NCBI GenBank assembly: GCA_009917555.1
Contig: QZDX01000001.1
Location: 310,001-374,000 of the forward strand
DNA: 64,000 nucleotides
Direction of reading: 5' to 3'
Source of the DNA: a bacterium 1XD21-13
GTDB taxonomy: Bacteria; Bacillota; Clostridia; Lachnospirales; Lachnospiraceae
Numbering within the stretch: position 1 is the first letter of the stretch; each line of letters starts with the position of its first letter. Shown piece by piece: positions 18,026 to 27,023 of the stretch. The position numbers and the translations under genes were made by a program. The notes beneath the pieces are model-generated. The model searched no databases and was not told where the DNA came from. It was given only the letters and a program-made list of their open reading frames with translations.

Positions 18026-19027
18026 ATGACAGACAAAAAACAAGGAAATGCCTTTACAAATAATCCGATTGTGAGAGCGGTTGGAGTACAGAAGATAGTT
18101 GTCGTAATCGTGCTGATTGCCCTGGTACTTTTCTTCTGTGTCAAGAGTACATCCTTCCGGCAGTATACAACGATTTTAAGTATTATGGACTATACCTATT
18201 ATCTGGCGTTTTTGGGAATGGGGGTTACCTTCTGCCTGATTACCGGCGGTGTGGATCTCTCCATAGGAACAGGAATGTTCTGCTATGCGCTGATAGGTGG
18301 TTATCTGATTAATCAGAAGCATGCGCCAGTTATCGTAGGAATTTTGGTGACGATACTCTGTGGCCTGATTATGGGAACTATCAATGGCCTGATTGTATCC
18401 AAAGGAGGACATGCGCCGTTCCTGGCTACCCTGTGTACTATGATGATAGCCAGAGGCCTTGGGTCCATTATCACCGGAGGAGCAAGTATAACCTGGCCTG
18501 TAGCTGGTTCACCCAATGGTTGGACTCGTACGCTGTTTAAGATAGACATGGGTGGAACAAAGCTTCCCCTTGGTTTTCTGTGGGTGCTGATTCTGGCCGT
18601 TGTAATGAGTATCTTTCTCAACAAAACCCGCCCGGGGCGTTATATTATCGCAATCGGCAGCAACAAAGAGGCTACACGCCTATCCGGTATCAATGTACCG
18701 GTATATCAGACATTGGCATATGTGATTTCTGGTTTCTTTACGGGACTTGCGGCACTGGCTTACAGCTCGGCTTTTCAGTCCATGACGCCTGGCGGTGGCG
18801 GTGGAATTGAGCTGAATGCCATTGGTGGAGCGATTATTGGCGGAACCTCCATGAACGGAGGCTCGGGCACCATAGCAGGAACGATTCTGGGCGTGTTCAT
18901 TATGTCTGTGCTCCAAGCCGGACTGCCTCTGATTAACATACAGGCGAACTGGCAGCAGATTATCATAGGTGTTGTTTTGATTGTGGCAGTTTATATTGAT
19001 GTATTGAAGAACAAGAAGTTAGCATAA
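18026..19027 (+). CDS. Sugar ABC transporter permease 2 (RbsC family)
   Basis: 333 aa, same family and length as the first permease but clearly divergent from it. Motifs include TGGVDLSIGTGMF, INGLIVSKGGHAPFLATLCTMMIARG, GSNKEATRLSGIN and AIGGAIIGGTSMNGGSGT. It lies 15 nt after the ATPase gene, so it is part of the same operon. Confidence 0.92.
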   Translation: MTDKKQGNAFTNNPIVRAVGVQKIVVVIVLIALVLFFCVKSTSFRQYTTILSIMDYTYYLAFLGMGVTFCLITGGVDLSIGTGMFCYALIGGYLINQKHAPVIVGILVTILCGLIMGTINGLIVSKGGHAPFLATLCTMMIARGLGSIITGGASITWPVAGSPNGWTRTLFKIDMGGTKLPLGFLWVLILAVVMSIFLNKTRPGRYIIAIGSNKEATRLSGINVPVYQTLAYVISGFFTGLAALAYSSAFQSMTPGGGGGIELNAIGGAIIGGTSMNGGSGTIAGTILGVFIMSVLQAGLPLINIQANWQQIIIGVVLIVAVYIDVLKNKKLA

Positions 19028-19100
19028 TGGTGTTTACTGCATAAGCAGTTCACATAGAAATGCTCCAATAAGGAGAAAAATAAAAGGAGGAACTTATAAC

Positions 19101-20252
19101 ATGAAAAAGAAAGTTTTGGCAGCATTGCTCTCCGTAGCAATGGTAGCAACCCTGTTAAGTGGCTGTGGCAGCAAGGCTGAGGAGCCCGCAGCACCTGCAG
19201 AGACAGAAGCTCCGGCAGAGACCGAGGCACCTGCAGAGAATGAGGAGCCCGCAGAGGCACCGGCAGCAGATGCAGGCGATATGTCCTTTGAGGTTGTATC
19301 CAAGGGATTACAGCATGCTTACTGGCAGGCAGTTAAGAAGGGTGTGGAGAACAAGGCTGCAGAGCTTGGCGTAACCGTAAACTTCGTTGGACCGGACAGT
19401 GAGTCCAATATTGACCAGCAGGTACAGCAGCTTCAGAGTGCTTTGAATGCAAGCCCCACAGCAGTTGGACTGGCAGCTCTTGATACCAACTCCGTAATGG
19501 ATCTGCTTCAGCAGGCTAAGGACAGCGGAATCCCCGTTGTTGGATTTGACTCTGGTGTTCCCAACGCTCCCGAAGGCTCTGTACTGGCAAACTGCTCTAC
19601 TGACAACTATGCAGCAGGCGCTCTGGCAGCAGAGAAGGTTTACGAGGCTGTTAAGGATCGTATCAGTGGCAACGTTCGTATCGGCGTTGTAGCACAGGAT
19701 GCAACCTCTGAGTCCGTTGTAAACCGTGGTCTTGGCTTCATTGATAAGTTTGCTGAGCTGGCAGTGGCTGATGGCCATACCGCTACCGTTGTTGGAAACG
19801 ACAGATACATCTCTGACTCCAAGTGTGAGAAGACCGAAGGCGCTAACGTAGTAATCGACGTTCGTGTTCCTGCACAGGTTACTTCTGAGCTTTCCGCAGC
19901 AGATGCTACCGCTCTGATGAACGAGGCAGATACCATTGCTATCTACGGTTCCAATGAGCATTCTGCAAACGGAATCATTACTGCAAACGGCAACCTGAAC
20001 AAGTGCGGCACTGGCGAGGGCCAGATTGTAGCAGCAGGCTTTGACTCCGGAGCAGCTCAGCTTCAGGCAGTTAGAGACGGCGTTCTGTTAGGCGCTATTA
20101 CTCAGGCTCCCGTAGCTATGGGCGAGATTTTGATCGAGACTCTGTACGCAGCAGCTACAGGCGGAACCGTATCTGATACAGATACCGGATGCCAGTGGTA
20201 TACAGCTGAGAACATTGATGATCCTGAGATTTCTCAGAACCTTTATGAGTAA
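19101..20252 (+). CDS. Sugar ABC transporter substrate-binding lipoprotein
   Basis: 383 aa. A lipoprotein signal peptide ends in LLSGC, with lipidated C22. An acidic A/P/E/T-rich linker follows (~25-60), then a type I periplasmic binding domain of the RbsB group (VVSKGLQHAYWQAVKKGVENKA, QSALNASPTAVGLAALDTNS, GFDSGVPN, STDNYAAG). It delivers the sugar to the two permeases. With a fucose/ribose-type mutarotase downstream, the ligand is probably a pyranose such as L-fucose, ribose or a related sugar. It is followed by a strong terminator. Confidence 0.93.
   Translation: MKKKVLAALLSVAMVATLLSGCGSKAEEPAAPAETEAPAETEAPAENEEPAEAPAADAGDMSFEVVSKGLQHAYWQAVKKGVENKAAELGVTVNFVGPDSESNIDQQVQQLQSALNASPTAVGLAALDTNSVMDLLQQAKDSGIPVVGFDSGVPNAPEGSVLANCSTDNYAAGALAAEKVYEAVKDRISGNVRIGVVAQDATSESVVNRGLGFIDKFAELAVADGHTATVVGNDRYISDSKCEKTEGANVVIDVRVPAQVTSELSAADATALMNEADTIAIYGSNEHSANGIITANGNLNKCGTGEGQIVAAGFDSGAAQLQAVRDGVLLGAITQAPVAMGEILIETLYAAATGGTVSDTDTGCQWYTAENIDDPEISQNLYE
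19191..19244 (+). repeat. Three 18-bp repeats encoding the lipoprotein linker APAETE
   Basis: Three tandem units encode APAETE, APAETE, APAENE between the lipobox and the binding domain. A related run occurs in the other lipoprotein at 38135-38206. Confidence 0.7.
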
Positions 20253-20275
20253 TTTATAGTCAAAAATGGAATTGG

Positions 20276-20303
20276 GGGCACACCGCAAGGTGTGCCCTTT
20301 TTT
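20276..20303 (+). terminator. Strong rho-independent terminator after sugar-binding protein
   Basis: GGGCACACC and GGTGTGCCC form a perfect 9-bp stem around a GCAA tetraloop, followed by a run of six T. Confidence 0.92.
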
Positions 20304-20322
20304 CACAAGAAAACTGAAAACA

Positions 20323-20415
20323 GTAATATCCCACACAGTGCACAAATCAATTTTCAGACATATGTATTTGTGGCTGGAAATTGATTTCATACAGGTGTAC
20401 TGTGTGGGATATTAC
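20323..20415. repeat. Long nested inverted repeat upstream of fucU
   Basis: The outer arm GTAATATCCCACACAGT (20323-20339) is exactly complementary to 20399-20415. Pairing continues for four more pairs, one of them G-T, to 20343/20395. Inside, AAATCAATTT (20344-20353) pairs perfectly with AAATTGATTT (20378-20387). As RNA this makes a ~93-nt two-stage hairpin directly before the fucU ribosome binding site. It has no T run, so it is not a standard terminator. It could be a structured leader, an mRNA-stabilising element or a small MITE-like repeat. Confidence 0.85.
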
Positions 20416-20440
20416 GGAACTTTAAATAGGAGGCAGAGCT

Positions 20441-20881
20441 ATGTTAAAAGGAATTCCCTCAATTTTATCACCAGAGCTTTTGATGGTCCTCTGTGAGATG
20501 GGCCACAGTGACCGCCTGGTAATCTCAGACGGCAACTTCCCCGCAGAGTCTATGGGAAAGGACGCGATTGTGATCCGCTGTGACGGCCACGGGGTGCCGG
20601 AGCTTTTAGAGGCTATTTTAAAGGTGTTCCCGCTGGATACCTATGTGGAGCATCCGGTGAATCTGATGGAGGTTATGCCCGGAGATAAGGTGGAGACACC
20701 CATCTGGGATACCTACAAGGAGATTATTGCAAAGTACGATGAGAGAGGCGCGGCCTGCGTAGGTCAGATCGAGCGCTTTCAATTCTATGATGAAGCCAAG
20801 ACAGCCTATGCAATCATTGCCACCAGCGAAAAGGCTCTGTATGCTAATATCATGCTTCAGAAGGGCGTTGTGGTGGAATAG
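20441..20881 (+). CDS. fucU: RbsD/FucU-type sugar mutarotase, probably L-fucose mutarotase
   Basis: 146 aa of the RbsD/FucU family, which interconvert sugar anomers in the cytoplasm after import. It carries the conserved GHSDRLVISDGNFP with catalytic H22, and the C-terminal YANIMLQKGVV seen in FucU proteins. Length fits FucU. It follows the sugar ABC importer but has a terminator and a long inverted repeat in between, so its expression may be partly uncoupled. L-fucose is the best guess, ribose the alternative. Confidence 0.88.
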   Translation: MLKGIPSILSPELLMVLCEMGHSDRLVISDGNFPAESMGKDAIVIRCDGHGVPELLEAILKVFPLDTYVEHPVNLMEVMPGDKVETPIWDTYKEIIAKYDERGAACVGQIERFQFYDEAKTAYAIIATSEKALYANIMLQKGVVVE

Positions 20882-20935
20882 CTCTGGATAATCTTAACAA
20901 AACCGAAGCGGTTTCTTAAGATTTATAATATTTTG

Positions 20936-20966
20936 GGGATATGCCTTGCGGTATATCCCTTTTTTC
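20936..20966 (+). terminator. Rho-independent terminator after fucU
   Basis: GGGATATGCC pairs with GGTATATCCC (10 bp, one G-T) around TTGC, followed by seven T. Confidence 0.9.
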
Positions 20967-21066
20967 GTTATACTGGAAAGCATTAGAAATTATGTAAAGC
21001 GGAAGAGAGGGGTGGGACGCTTTTTTACTTGCAGGACGGCAGTGGTGGACAGAAAAGAGGAGTTTT

Positions 21067-22533
21067 ATGAAAAAAGAGAAATGGAAAGGATTTGTACTGA
21101 TTCTGGCCTGTGTGACTTTGCTTTTTTCCCAAAAGGAAGCAAAGGCAGGAGGAGAGGAGAGCGGCATAGGCGAGGAGCTGGAGGAGTGGATGCTGGCGGA
21201 GGAGGAATTTTTATTTGCAGATGGAGACGTGGTGGGCTTCATCGGAGACAGCATTACCCATGTGGAGTACACGGCAATCAGTTATCAAGAATTTATATAT
21301 AATTACTACATTACCCGCTATCCCCAGTGGAAATTGGAGTTTCGCAACCTGGGCACGGGCTCCTATACGGCTGCGGATGTTCTGGAGCTTTATGGTGGGC
21401 AGGGGATTTACGATGCCGAGCTGGAGGGGATCACAAAGGCTGTCATTATGCTTGGCATGAACGAGGCCTTAACCGAAGTGAGCGCAGGAGAATATATTTC
21501 CAATATTCGGGCCTTGGTGGAGCTTCTTGAGGAGAAGGGTCTGGAGAGCAAGGATATTATCTTGGTTTCACCAACTCCCTTTGATCAGACAAGAACCTCC
21601 AACTATCAGGAGGATGGTCAGATGGGCGATCATTTTGACGATCAGCTGAGCGAATATACCTCCCGGCTTCGGATGCTGGCAGAGAAGATGAATACAAATT
21701 ATGTTGACCTACATACTCCGATGCTCTGGGCAACCACAATGATTCAGAAGGAGAATGGAGATGCCACCCTGACGGTTGACGACAGTGTACACCCGAGCGG
21801 AGTGGGCAATGTGCTGGCGGGCTATTTTTTCCTGACCCAGCAGGGAGCAAAGGGGACTGTTGCGTCTGTTCGAATCTCCGGTGGAGGGAATGCGGTAACG
21901 GAAAATGCCCAGATAAAATCCCTGAAGAAGCGGGGGGACCGCTATGTGAGATTTTCCTATCAGCCGAACAGTCTGCCTTTGGCGGTTCCTCTGGAGGTAA
22001 AGGAAGCAGACAAATATTTTGGAATGTTAAGCCAGATCAGCCAGGAGCTTCTAGAGGTGGAGGGACTGAACTGGGATAAGACTTATACAGTTCATATGGA
22101 CCGTGTGCCGGTAGGGGAATTCACGGGGGCGGAGCTGGCTCAGGGAGTAAATCTTGCCAGCTGTGACTGGAACCCGGGGCAGGTAGCTGCCAAGGATATC
22201 GAGGTTTTAAATCAGGCCTGGCATCAGGCTTCGGCAAAATATCGTGCTGTCTTGCGTGAGGCTACCCGTGAGGAAGAGACAGCTACTCAGGAGGATGTGA
22301 ATATTGCCTATGAGAAGTGGGCAAAAAAAACGGAAGAGCTGTGCACTCAGATGTATACTATGGCCAGAAGCAATGTAAAGGATGCCCGTATTGTAGAGAT
22401 TATCAGTGAGGATGCCCATGTTTGGATGGGGCAAGAGCTTTGGCAGTGGGCCCTGGAGGCAGGGGCAGTATTGCTTGTGCTGTTGGTATTGATGCTAGTG
22501 AGACGCCACAGAAACAGACAAAAAACTAGTTAA
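21067..22533 (+). CDS. Exported SGNH/GDSL hydrolase with C-terminal membrane anchor
   Basis: 488 aa. An N-terminal signal helix (~6-22), an SGNH catalytic domain (~50-270), a C-terminal domain, and a transmembrane helix with basic tail (~460-488) that would anchor it outside the membrane. Catalytic blocks are GFIGDSITH (nucleophile serine), GTGSYTAADVL, LGMNEA, and DDSVHPSGVG carrying the Asp-His pair. Such enzymes deacetylate cell wall glycans or dietary polysaccharides. Its 3' end overlaps that of the convergent AraC gene by 8 bp. Being next to GDP-fucose genes suggests envelope glycan work, but this is inference. Confidence 0.87.
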   Translation: MKKEKWKGFVLILACVTLLFSQKEAKAGGEESGIGEELEEWMLAEEEFLFADGDVVGFIGDSITHVEYTAISYQEFIYNYYITRYPQWKLEFRNLGTGSYTAADVLELYGGQGIYDAELEGITKAVIMLGMNEALTEVSAGEYISNIRALVELLEEKGLESKDIILVSPTPFDQTRTSNYQEDGQMGDHFDDQLSEYTSRLRMLAEKMNTNYVDLHTPMLWATTMIQKENGDATLTVDDSVHPSGVGNVLAGYFFLTQQGAKGTVASVRISGGGNAVTENAQIKSLKKRGDRYVRFSYQPNSLPLAVPLEVKEADKYFGMLSQISQELLEVEGLNWDKTYTVHMDRVPVGEFTGAELAQGVNLASCDWNPGQVAAKDIEVLNQAWHQASAKYRAVLREATREEETATQEDVNIAYEKWAKKTEELCTQMYTMARSNVKDARIVEIISEDAHVWMGQELWQWALEAGAVLLVLLVLMLVRRHRNRQKTS

Positions 22534-23395
22534 TCCATTTTTTACGAAAGTCAGAAGCGCTGATGCCTTCTGACTTTTTAAATTGACGGTTGAGATAGCT
22601 GGCATCGTAGAAGCCACAGCTTACAGCGATCTCCTCCAATGTGTGGTCAGAAAAACGAAGCAGCTTTTTGGCCAGAGTAATTCGCTGGGCAATGACATAG
22701 TGATTCAGGGTAATGCCATATAAGGAACGAAATTCCCTGGACAGGTGGAACTTGCTGATGAAAAATTTCTCTGACAAGGCGTCCAGAGAAAATTTTTCCG
22801 TATAATGCTCATCCAGATATTGGCGTACCTGTTCCATTTTTTGGTGACCGGGATGTGTTTTTGTATGGCGATCCGTAATATCCAGCAGAAGAAGGGAAAG
22901 AATATCTACGATCAGCCGTGAAGAGGAAATCTCGGCGGAGAGATTGGTACTCTGATTTACATCCAGCAATTGCTCCATGGCCTCCTGGAGCTCCAAAAAG
23001 ACCTGGGGATGGAAGGCGGGTTCGCTCTTGGAGGAAAAGTATTCATAATACTCCTGAGAGCTGGAGCCGTTAAAATGCACCCAGATAAGCTCCCAGGGGT
23101 CCGTATTGCTGCTTTGGTGGTAATAGGGAGCCATACAGTCAATAAAAAAGCAGGAGCCCTTCTTAAGGGGATAGACCACATCCCGGTACATGAGCGTGCC
23201 GCTTCCGGAGAGGACAAGAACCACCAGATAAGATTCCAGATTTTTCCTCCTGGCCAGGTGGCTCTCGCGCAGCTTTAGGTATCCCGTCTCCTGCACATAG
23301 AAGAGGGCAGAACGGGCGAAGGTGCTGGGGGTCTGAATCATGCGACGGGAGCTTTCCACATAGGAATCTGGGAATTTGTCAAAGTAGTTTTTCAA
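22526..23395 (-). CDS. AraC family transcriptional regulator
   Basis: 289 aa. N-terminal cupin-like sensor domain (SGSGTLMYRDVVYPLKKG, CMAPYYHQSS) and C-terminal double helix-turn-helix (SLDALSEKFFISKFHLSREF, LEEIAVSCGFYDASYLNRQFKKSEG). It is divergent from the GDP-fucose operon, whose promoter lies within 220 bp, and convergent with the SGNH hydrolase. Either could be a target. Confidence 0.9.
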   Translation of the reverse strand: MKNYFDKFPDSYVESSRRMIQTPSTFARSALFYVQETGYLKLRESHLARRKNLESYLVVLVLSGSGTLMYRDVVYPLKKGSCFFIDCMAPYYHQSSNTDPWELIWVHFNGSSSQEYYEYFSSKSEPAFHPQVFLELQEAMEQLLDVNQSTNLSAEISSSRLIVDILSLLLLDITDRHTKTHPGHQKMEQVRQYLDEHYTEKFSLDALSEKFFISKFHLSREFRSLYGITLNHYVIAQRITLAKKLLRFSDHTLEEIAVSCGFYDASYLNRQFKKSEGISASDFRKKWIN

Positions 23396-23504
23396 GAAAA
23401 TCCGCTCCTTTCCGGCAGCTAAAAGCCTGTGGAGATGATGTATAAAAGCTTTCCGTACAAGATTCTGATAGCAATATAATACTTGTTTTGAGCAACATCT
23501 TCAC

Positions 23505-23533
23505 TTGTTATCTTAAATATACAGGTTTATACT
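23505..23533 (+). promoter_or_regulatory. Candidate promoter of GDP-fucose operon
   Basis: TTGTTA at 23505-23510, a 17-bp spacer, and TATACT at 23528-23533, in the divergent region with the AraC gene. It predicts a leader of about 75 nt before manC. Confidence 0.55.
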
Positions 23534-23564
23534 GTCAAAAGCAATGCAAAAATACACTTGTTTG

Positions 23565-23583
23565 GAGGATAAGCGTTATCCTC
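23565..23583. repeat. Short palindrome in manC leader
   Basis: GAGGATAA and TTATCCTC form an 8-bp perfect stem with a GCG loop, between the predicted transcription start and the manC ribosome binding site. It could be a leader hairpin or operator half-sites. Confidence 0.45.
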
Positions 23584-23614
23584 GCACAGACGAGTCTCAT
23601 AGAAAGGAAATGCT

Positions 23615-24976
23615 ATGTATTATGCGTTATTATCCGGCGGCTCCGGAAAGCGTCTCTGGCCTCTGTCAAATGAGGCGAGACCAAAGCAATATTTAAAGCT
23701 GGTGAATCGGGAAACCAATTCTATGGAACGCTGCTCCATGCTTCAGCGGGTATGGGATCAGCTTTCGGAAGCCGGTATGGCAGAAAATACAATCATTACG
23801 GCAGGCAAGGACCAGATGGAGCTGATTCTGAGCCAGGTGCCCAATGCGCGGGTGGCAGCAGAGCCGGCTGGCCGCGATACCTTTGGGGCTGTGCTGCTTT
23901 CCTGCGCTTACCTTCACAGCCAGATAGGAGCGGCCAGAGAGGATTACGTAGCTGTCATGCCGATTGACCCCTACACAGAGCGGGCTTACTTTGAGGCTGT
24001 AAAGGGGCTGGAGGTTGTGATGGAACATTCTGGAGCAGATATTGGACTTTTAGGAGCCGTTCCCTCCTATCCGGCAACAAAATACGGGTATATGCTGCCG
24101 GGAAAGCGGGAGGAGGATTATTTTTGGATTCAGCGCTTTGTGGAAAAGCCGGGAGAGGCCCAGGCAGAGGAGCTTCTCAAAAAAGGGGCTTTATGGAACT
24201 GTGGCGTGTTCTGTCTTCGGATAGGGGATGTACTTGATCGGGCAGGACGCTATGGAGCTCCGGAGGACTACAAAGGTCTGTGTGAGGCATTTGAGCGTCT
24301 GCCGCGAATCAGCTTTGATTATGAAGTACTGGAAAAGGCCGAGAGAGTGGCAGCAACGGAGTTTCGTGGCTTTTGGAAGGATCTTGGAACCTGGGATGCT
24401 ATGGCGGATCAGATGAGCACAGACACCGTAGGCAGGGTGGTTTTGGATGATGCCTGCAGAAATACCCAGGTGATCAATGAGCTGGCAATGCCACTGGTGG
24501 CTGTGGGTACAAGAGATTTGGTCATTGTGGCCGCCCAGGACGGAATCCTGGTGGCAGATAAGAACGAGACGGGGCGGGTAAAGGAGCTTACGGCAGAGCT
24601 TCAGAGCCGACCGATGTTTGAGGAACGGCGCTGGGGAACGCTGGAAACCCTGGATGATACGGAGACCTCGCAGACGGTCACGTTGACCAGAAAGATTCGG
24701 ATCTATGACGGTATGACCTCCAGCTACCATTATCACAGGGAGAGGGATGAGATCTGGACGATTCTAAAGGGTACGGGAGAATTGATTCTGGAGGGAAATA
24801 AGATCCCTCTTTCGCCCGGCAAGGCCATTTGTATTCGAAAGAATCAGCGCCATGCGGTAAAGGCCGTCAAGGACTTTGAGTACATTGAGATTCATGTGGG
24901 AACCAGTGTGGGAAATGATGATATTCATCGGATCACCTTTGAGTGGGATGAGATAGAGAGGAGCAATATATTATGA
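23615..24976 (+). CDS. manC: Mannose-1-phosphate guanylyltransferase with cupin domain
   Basis: 453 aa bifunctional-type ManC. The nucleotidyltransferase domain (~1-345) starts with the signature [20 protein letters not shown] and has [14 protein letters not shown]. The C-terminal cupin (~350-440) of the type II mannose-6-phosphate isomerase family includes [18 protein letters not shown] and IRKNQRHAV. It makes GDP-mannose from mannose-1-P and GTP. A separate ManA lies in the same operon, so the isomerase half may be redundant. It overlaps gmd by four bases. Confidence 0.94.
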   Translation: MYYALLSGGSGKRLWPLSNEARPKQYLKLVNRETNSMERCSMLQRVWDQLSEAGMAENTIITAGKDQMELILSQVPNARVAAEPAGRDTFGAVLLSCAYLHSQIGAAREDYVAVMPIDPYTERAYFEAVKGLEVVMEHSGADIGLLGAVPSYPATKYGYMLPGKREEDYFWIQRFVEKPGEAQAEELLKKGALWNCGVFCLRIGDVLDRAGRYGAPEDYKGLCEAFERLPRISFDYEVLEKAERVAATEFRGFWKDLGTWDAMADQMSTDTVGRVVLDDACRNTQVINELAMPLVAVGTRDLVIVAAQDGILVADKNETGRVKELTAELQSRPMFEERRWGTLETLDDTETSQTVTLTRKIRIYDGMTSSYHYHRERDEIWTILKGTGELILEGNKIPLSPGKAICIRKNQRHAVKAVKDFEYIEIHVGTSVGNDDIHRITFEWDEIERSNIL

Positions 24977-26016
24977 AAAGGAAAGCGTTGATTACCGGAA
25001 TTACAGGGCAGGATGGCTCTTATCTTGCGGAGCTTCTTCTGGAAAAGGGATATGAGGTGTATGGGCTCTTTCGAAGGGGCTCCACCAACACATCCGAGCG
25101 GATTGCCCATCTCTTGGAGGAGCGGGCGGCAGGGGACCCAGGCTTACACTTGATCTACGGAGATATGACGGATTCTTTGAATCTGGTACGATTGATGTTG
25201 GAGATAAAACCGGATGAGGTTTACAATCTTGCGGCCCAGTCCCATGTGGCTGTCTCCTTTGAGGAGCCGGAATATACGGCCAATGCGGACGGCCTTGGCG
25301 TTCTGCGGATTCTGGAGGCAGTGCGGGTAGCGGGCCTTGCAGAGACTACCCGCATTTATCAGGCGTCCACCTCAGAACTGTTTGGCAAGGTGGAGGAGAT
25401 TCCGCAAAAGGAGACCACGCCCTTTCATCCCCGTTCTCCCTACGCGGTAGCCAAGCTTTACGGATACTGGATCACAAAGCATTACCGGGAGGCCTATGGG
25501 ATGTATGCGGTCAATGGGATTCTGTTCAATCATGAATCCGAGAGGAGAGGGGAAACCTTTGTAACAAGGAAAATAACTCTGGCCGTAGCAAATATTCTGG
25601 CAGGCCGCCAGGAAAAGCTGTATTTGGGAAATTTGAATGCCAAACGGGACTGGGGATATGCCAGGGATTATGTGGAATGTATGTGGATGATGCTGCAGCA
25701 TGACACACCGGAGGACTTTGTGATTGCCACCGGTGAGACTCACACAGTAAGGGAGTTTGTGGAGGCAGCCTTTGGCCAGGGAGGAATTCGCCTTAAATGG
25801 CAGGGCGAGGGCGTGGAGGAAAAAGGAATCGATGAGAAGACAGGAAAAGTACTTGTAGAGGTATCCCCGGAATTCTTCCGGCCGGCGGAGGTGGACCTGC
25901 TTCTGGGCGATCCCGCCAAGGCAAAGGAGCTTCTGGGATGGAATCCCAGGAAGACCTCCTTTGAGAAGCTGGTAAGGCTTATGGTAGAGCATGATATTGC
26001 AAAACTAAAAGAGTAA
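24973..26016 (+). CDS. gmd: GDP-mannose 4,6-dehydratase
   Basis: 347 aa extended short-chain dehydrogenase. The N-terminal Rossmann motif is [20 protein letters not shown], with NADP-type FRRGS. The active site has [16 protein letters not shown] and the [10 protein letters not shown] Tyr-Lys pair. [18 protein letters not shown] and [18 protein letters not shown] are diagnostic for Gmd. It converts GDP-mannose to GDP-4-keto-6-deoxymannose. Confidence 0.96.
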   Translation: MKRKALITGITGQDGSYLAELLLEKGYEVYGLFRRGSTNTSERIAHLLEERAAGDPGLHLIYGDMTDSLNLVRLMLEIKPDEVYNLAAQSHVAVSFEEPEYTANADGLGVLRILEAVRVAGLAETTRIYQASTSELFGKVEEIPQKETTPFHPRSPYAVAKLYGYWITKHYREAYGMYAVNGILFNHESERRGETFVTRKITLAVANILAGRQEKLYLGNLNAKRDWGYARDYVECMWMMLQHDTPEDFVIATGETHTVREFVEAAFGQGGIRLKWQGEGVEEKGIDEKTGKVLVEVSPEFFRPAEVDLLLGDPAKAKELLGWNPRKTSFEKLVRLMVEHDIAKLKE

Positions 26017-26057
26017 CAGGAGGATGCCGGAAAATTTTTAATACAAGGAGAATGATT

Positions 26058-27023
26058 ATGAATTGTGAGCCATTGGACAGAAGAAAAAAAATATATGTGG
26101 CGGGTCATGGGGGCCTGGTAGGTTCTGCTTTGGTGCGATGTCTTGAGCAGGAGGGTTTTGAGAGAATTATTACCAGAACCCACCAGGAGCTGGATTTGAC
26201 AAGGCAGGCGGAGGTAGAAGCATTTTTTGAACAGGAGAGGCCGGACTATGTGATTTTAGCAGCGGCTAAGGTAGGTGGAATTCATGCCAACGACACCTAC
26301 CCAGCAGATTTTATTATGAAAAACCTTCAGATTGAATGCAATGTCATTGACGCAGCCTGGCAGAATCAGGTAAAAAAGCTTTTATTTTTGGGAAGCTCCT
26401 GCATTTATCCAAGGGAATGTCCCCAGCCCATTCGAGAGGAATATCTTCTGAGCGGATATCTGGAAAAGACTAATGAGGCTTATGCGCTGGCAAAGATTGC
26501 GGGCCTTAAGATGTGCGCCTTTTATAACAAGCAGTACGGAACCCATTACATCAGCGTGATGCCCTGTAACCTTTATGGGATCAATGATAATTTTGCTTTG
26601 GAGAACTCCCATGTGCTCCCGGCCTTGATACGTAAATTTCATGAGGCAAAGGAAAAGGGCGAGCCTGCGGTAACCGTGTGGGGAAGCGGCACGCCCCTGC
26701 GGGAGTTTCTGAACGTGGACGATCTGGCAGATGCCTGCCTGTACCTTATGGACCACTACGATGGAAATGAGTTCTTTAACGTGGGCTCCGGTCAGGAGAT
26801 CACCATTTTAGATCTGGCGAGGCTGATCAAAGAGGTGACAGGCTATCAGGGGGAGATTGTTTTAGATCCCTCAAAGCCCGACGGAACACCAAGAAAGGTG
26901 ACGGATATCAGCCGTATCCTGGAAACAGGCTGGAGGCCCAGGATTGATTTGGAAACAGGAATCCGTAAAACCTATGAATGGTTTTGTGAAAAATACAAGA
27001 CAGGAGAGTTTGCGCAGCGGTGA
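26058..27023 (+). CDS. fcl: GDP-L-fucose synthase
   Basis: 321 aa from the ATG at 26058, 7 nt after AAGGAG. An ATG six bases earlier sits too close to that site. Fcl/WcaG signatures are the Rossmann GHGGLVGSAL, the AAKVGGIHANDTYPADFI block, the catalytic GSSCIYPRECPQP and EAYALAKIAGLKMC (Tyr-Lys), and NLYGINDNF. It epimerises and reduces GDP-4-keto-6-deoxymannose to GDP-L-fucose with NADPH. Confidence 0.96.
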   Translation: MNCEPLDRRKKIYVAGHGGLVGSALVRCLEQEGFERIITRTHQELDLTRQAEVEAFFEQERPDYVILAAAKVGGIHANDTYPADFIMKNLQIECNVIDAAWQNQVKKLLFLGSSCIYPRECPQPIREEYLLSGYLEKTNEAYALAKIAGLKMCAFYNKQYGTHYISVMPCNLYGINDNFALENSHVLPALIRKFHEAKEKGEPAVTVWGSGTPLREFLNVDDLADACLYLMDHYDGNEFFNVGSGQEITILDLARLIKEVTGYQGEIVLDPSKPDGTPRKVTDISRILETGWRPRIDLETGIRKTYEWFCEKYKTGEFAQR

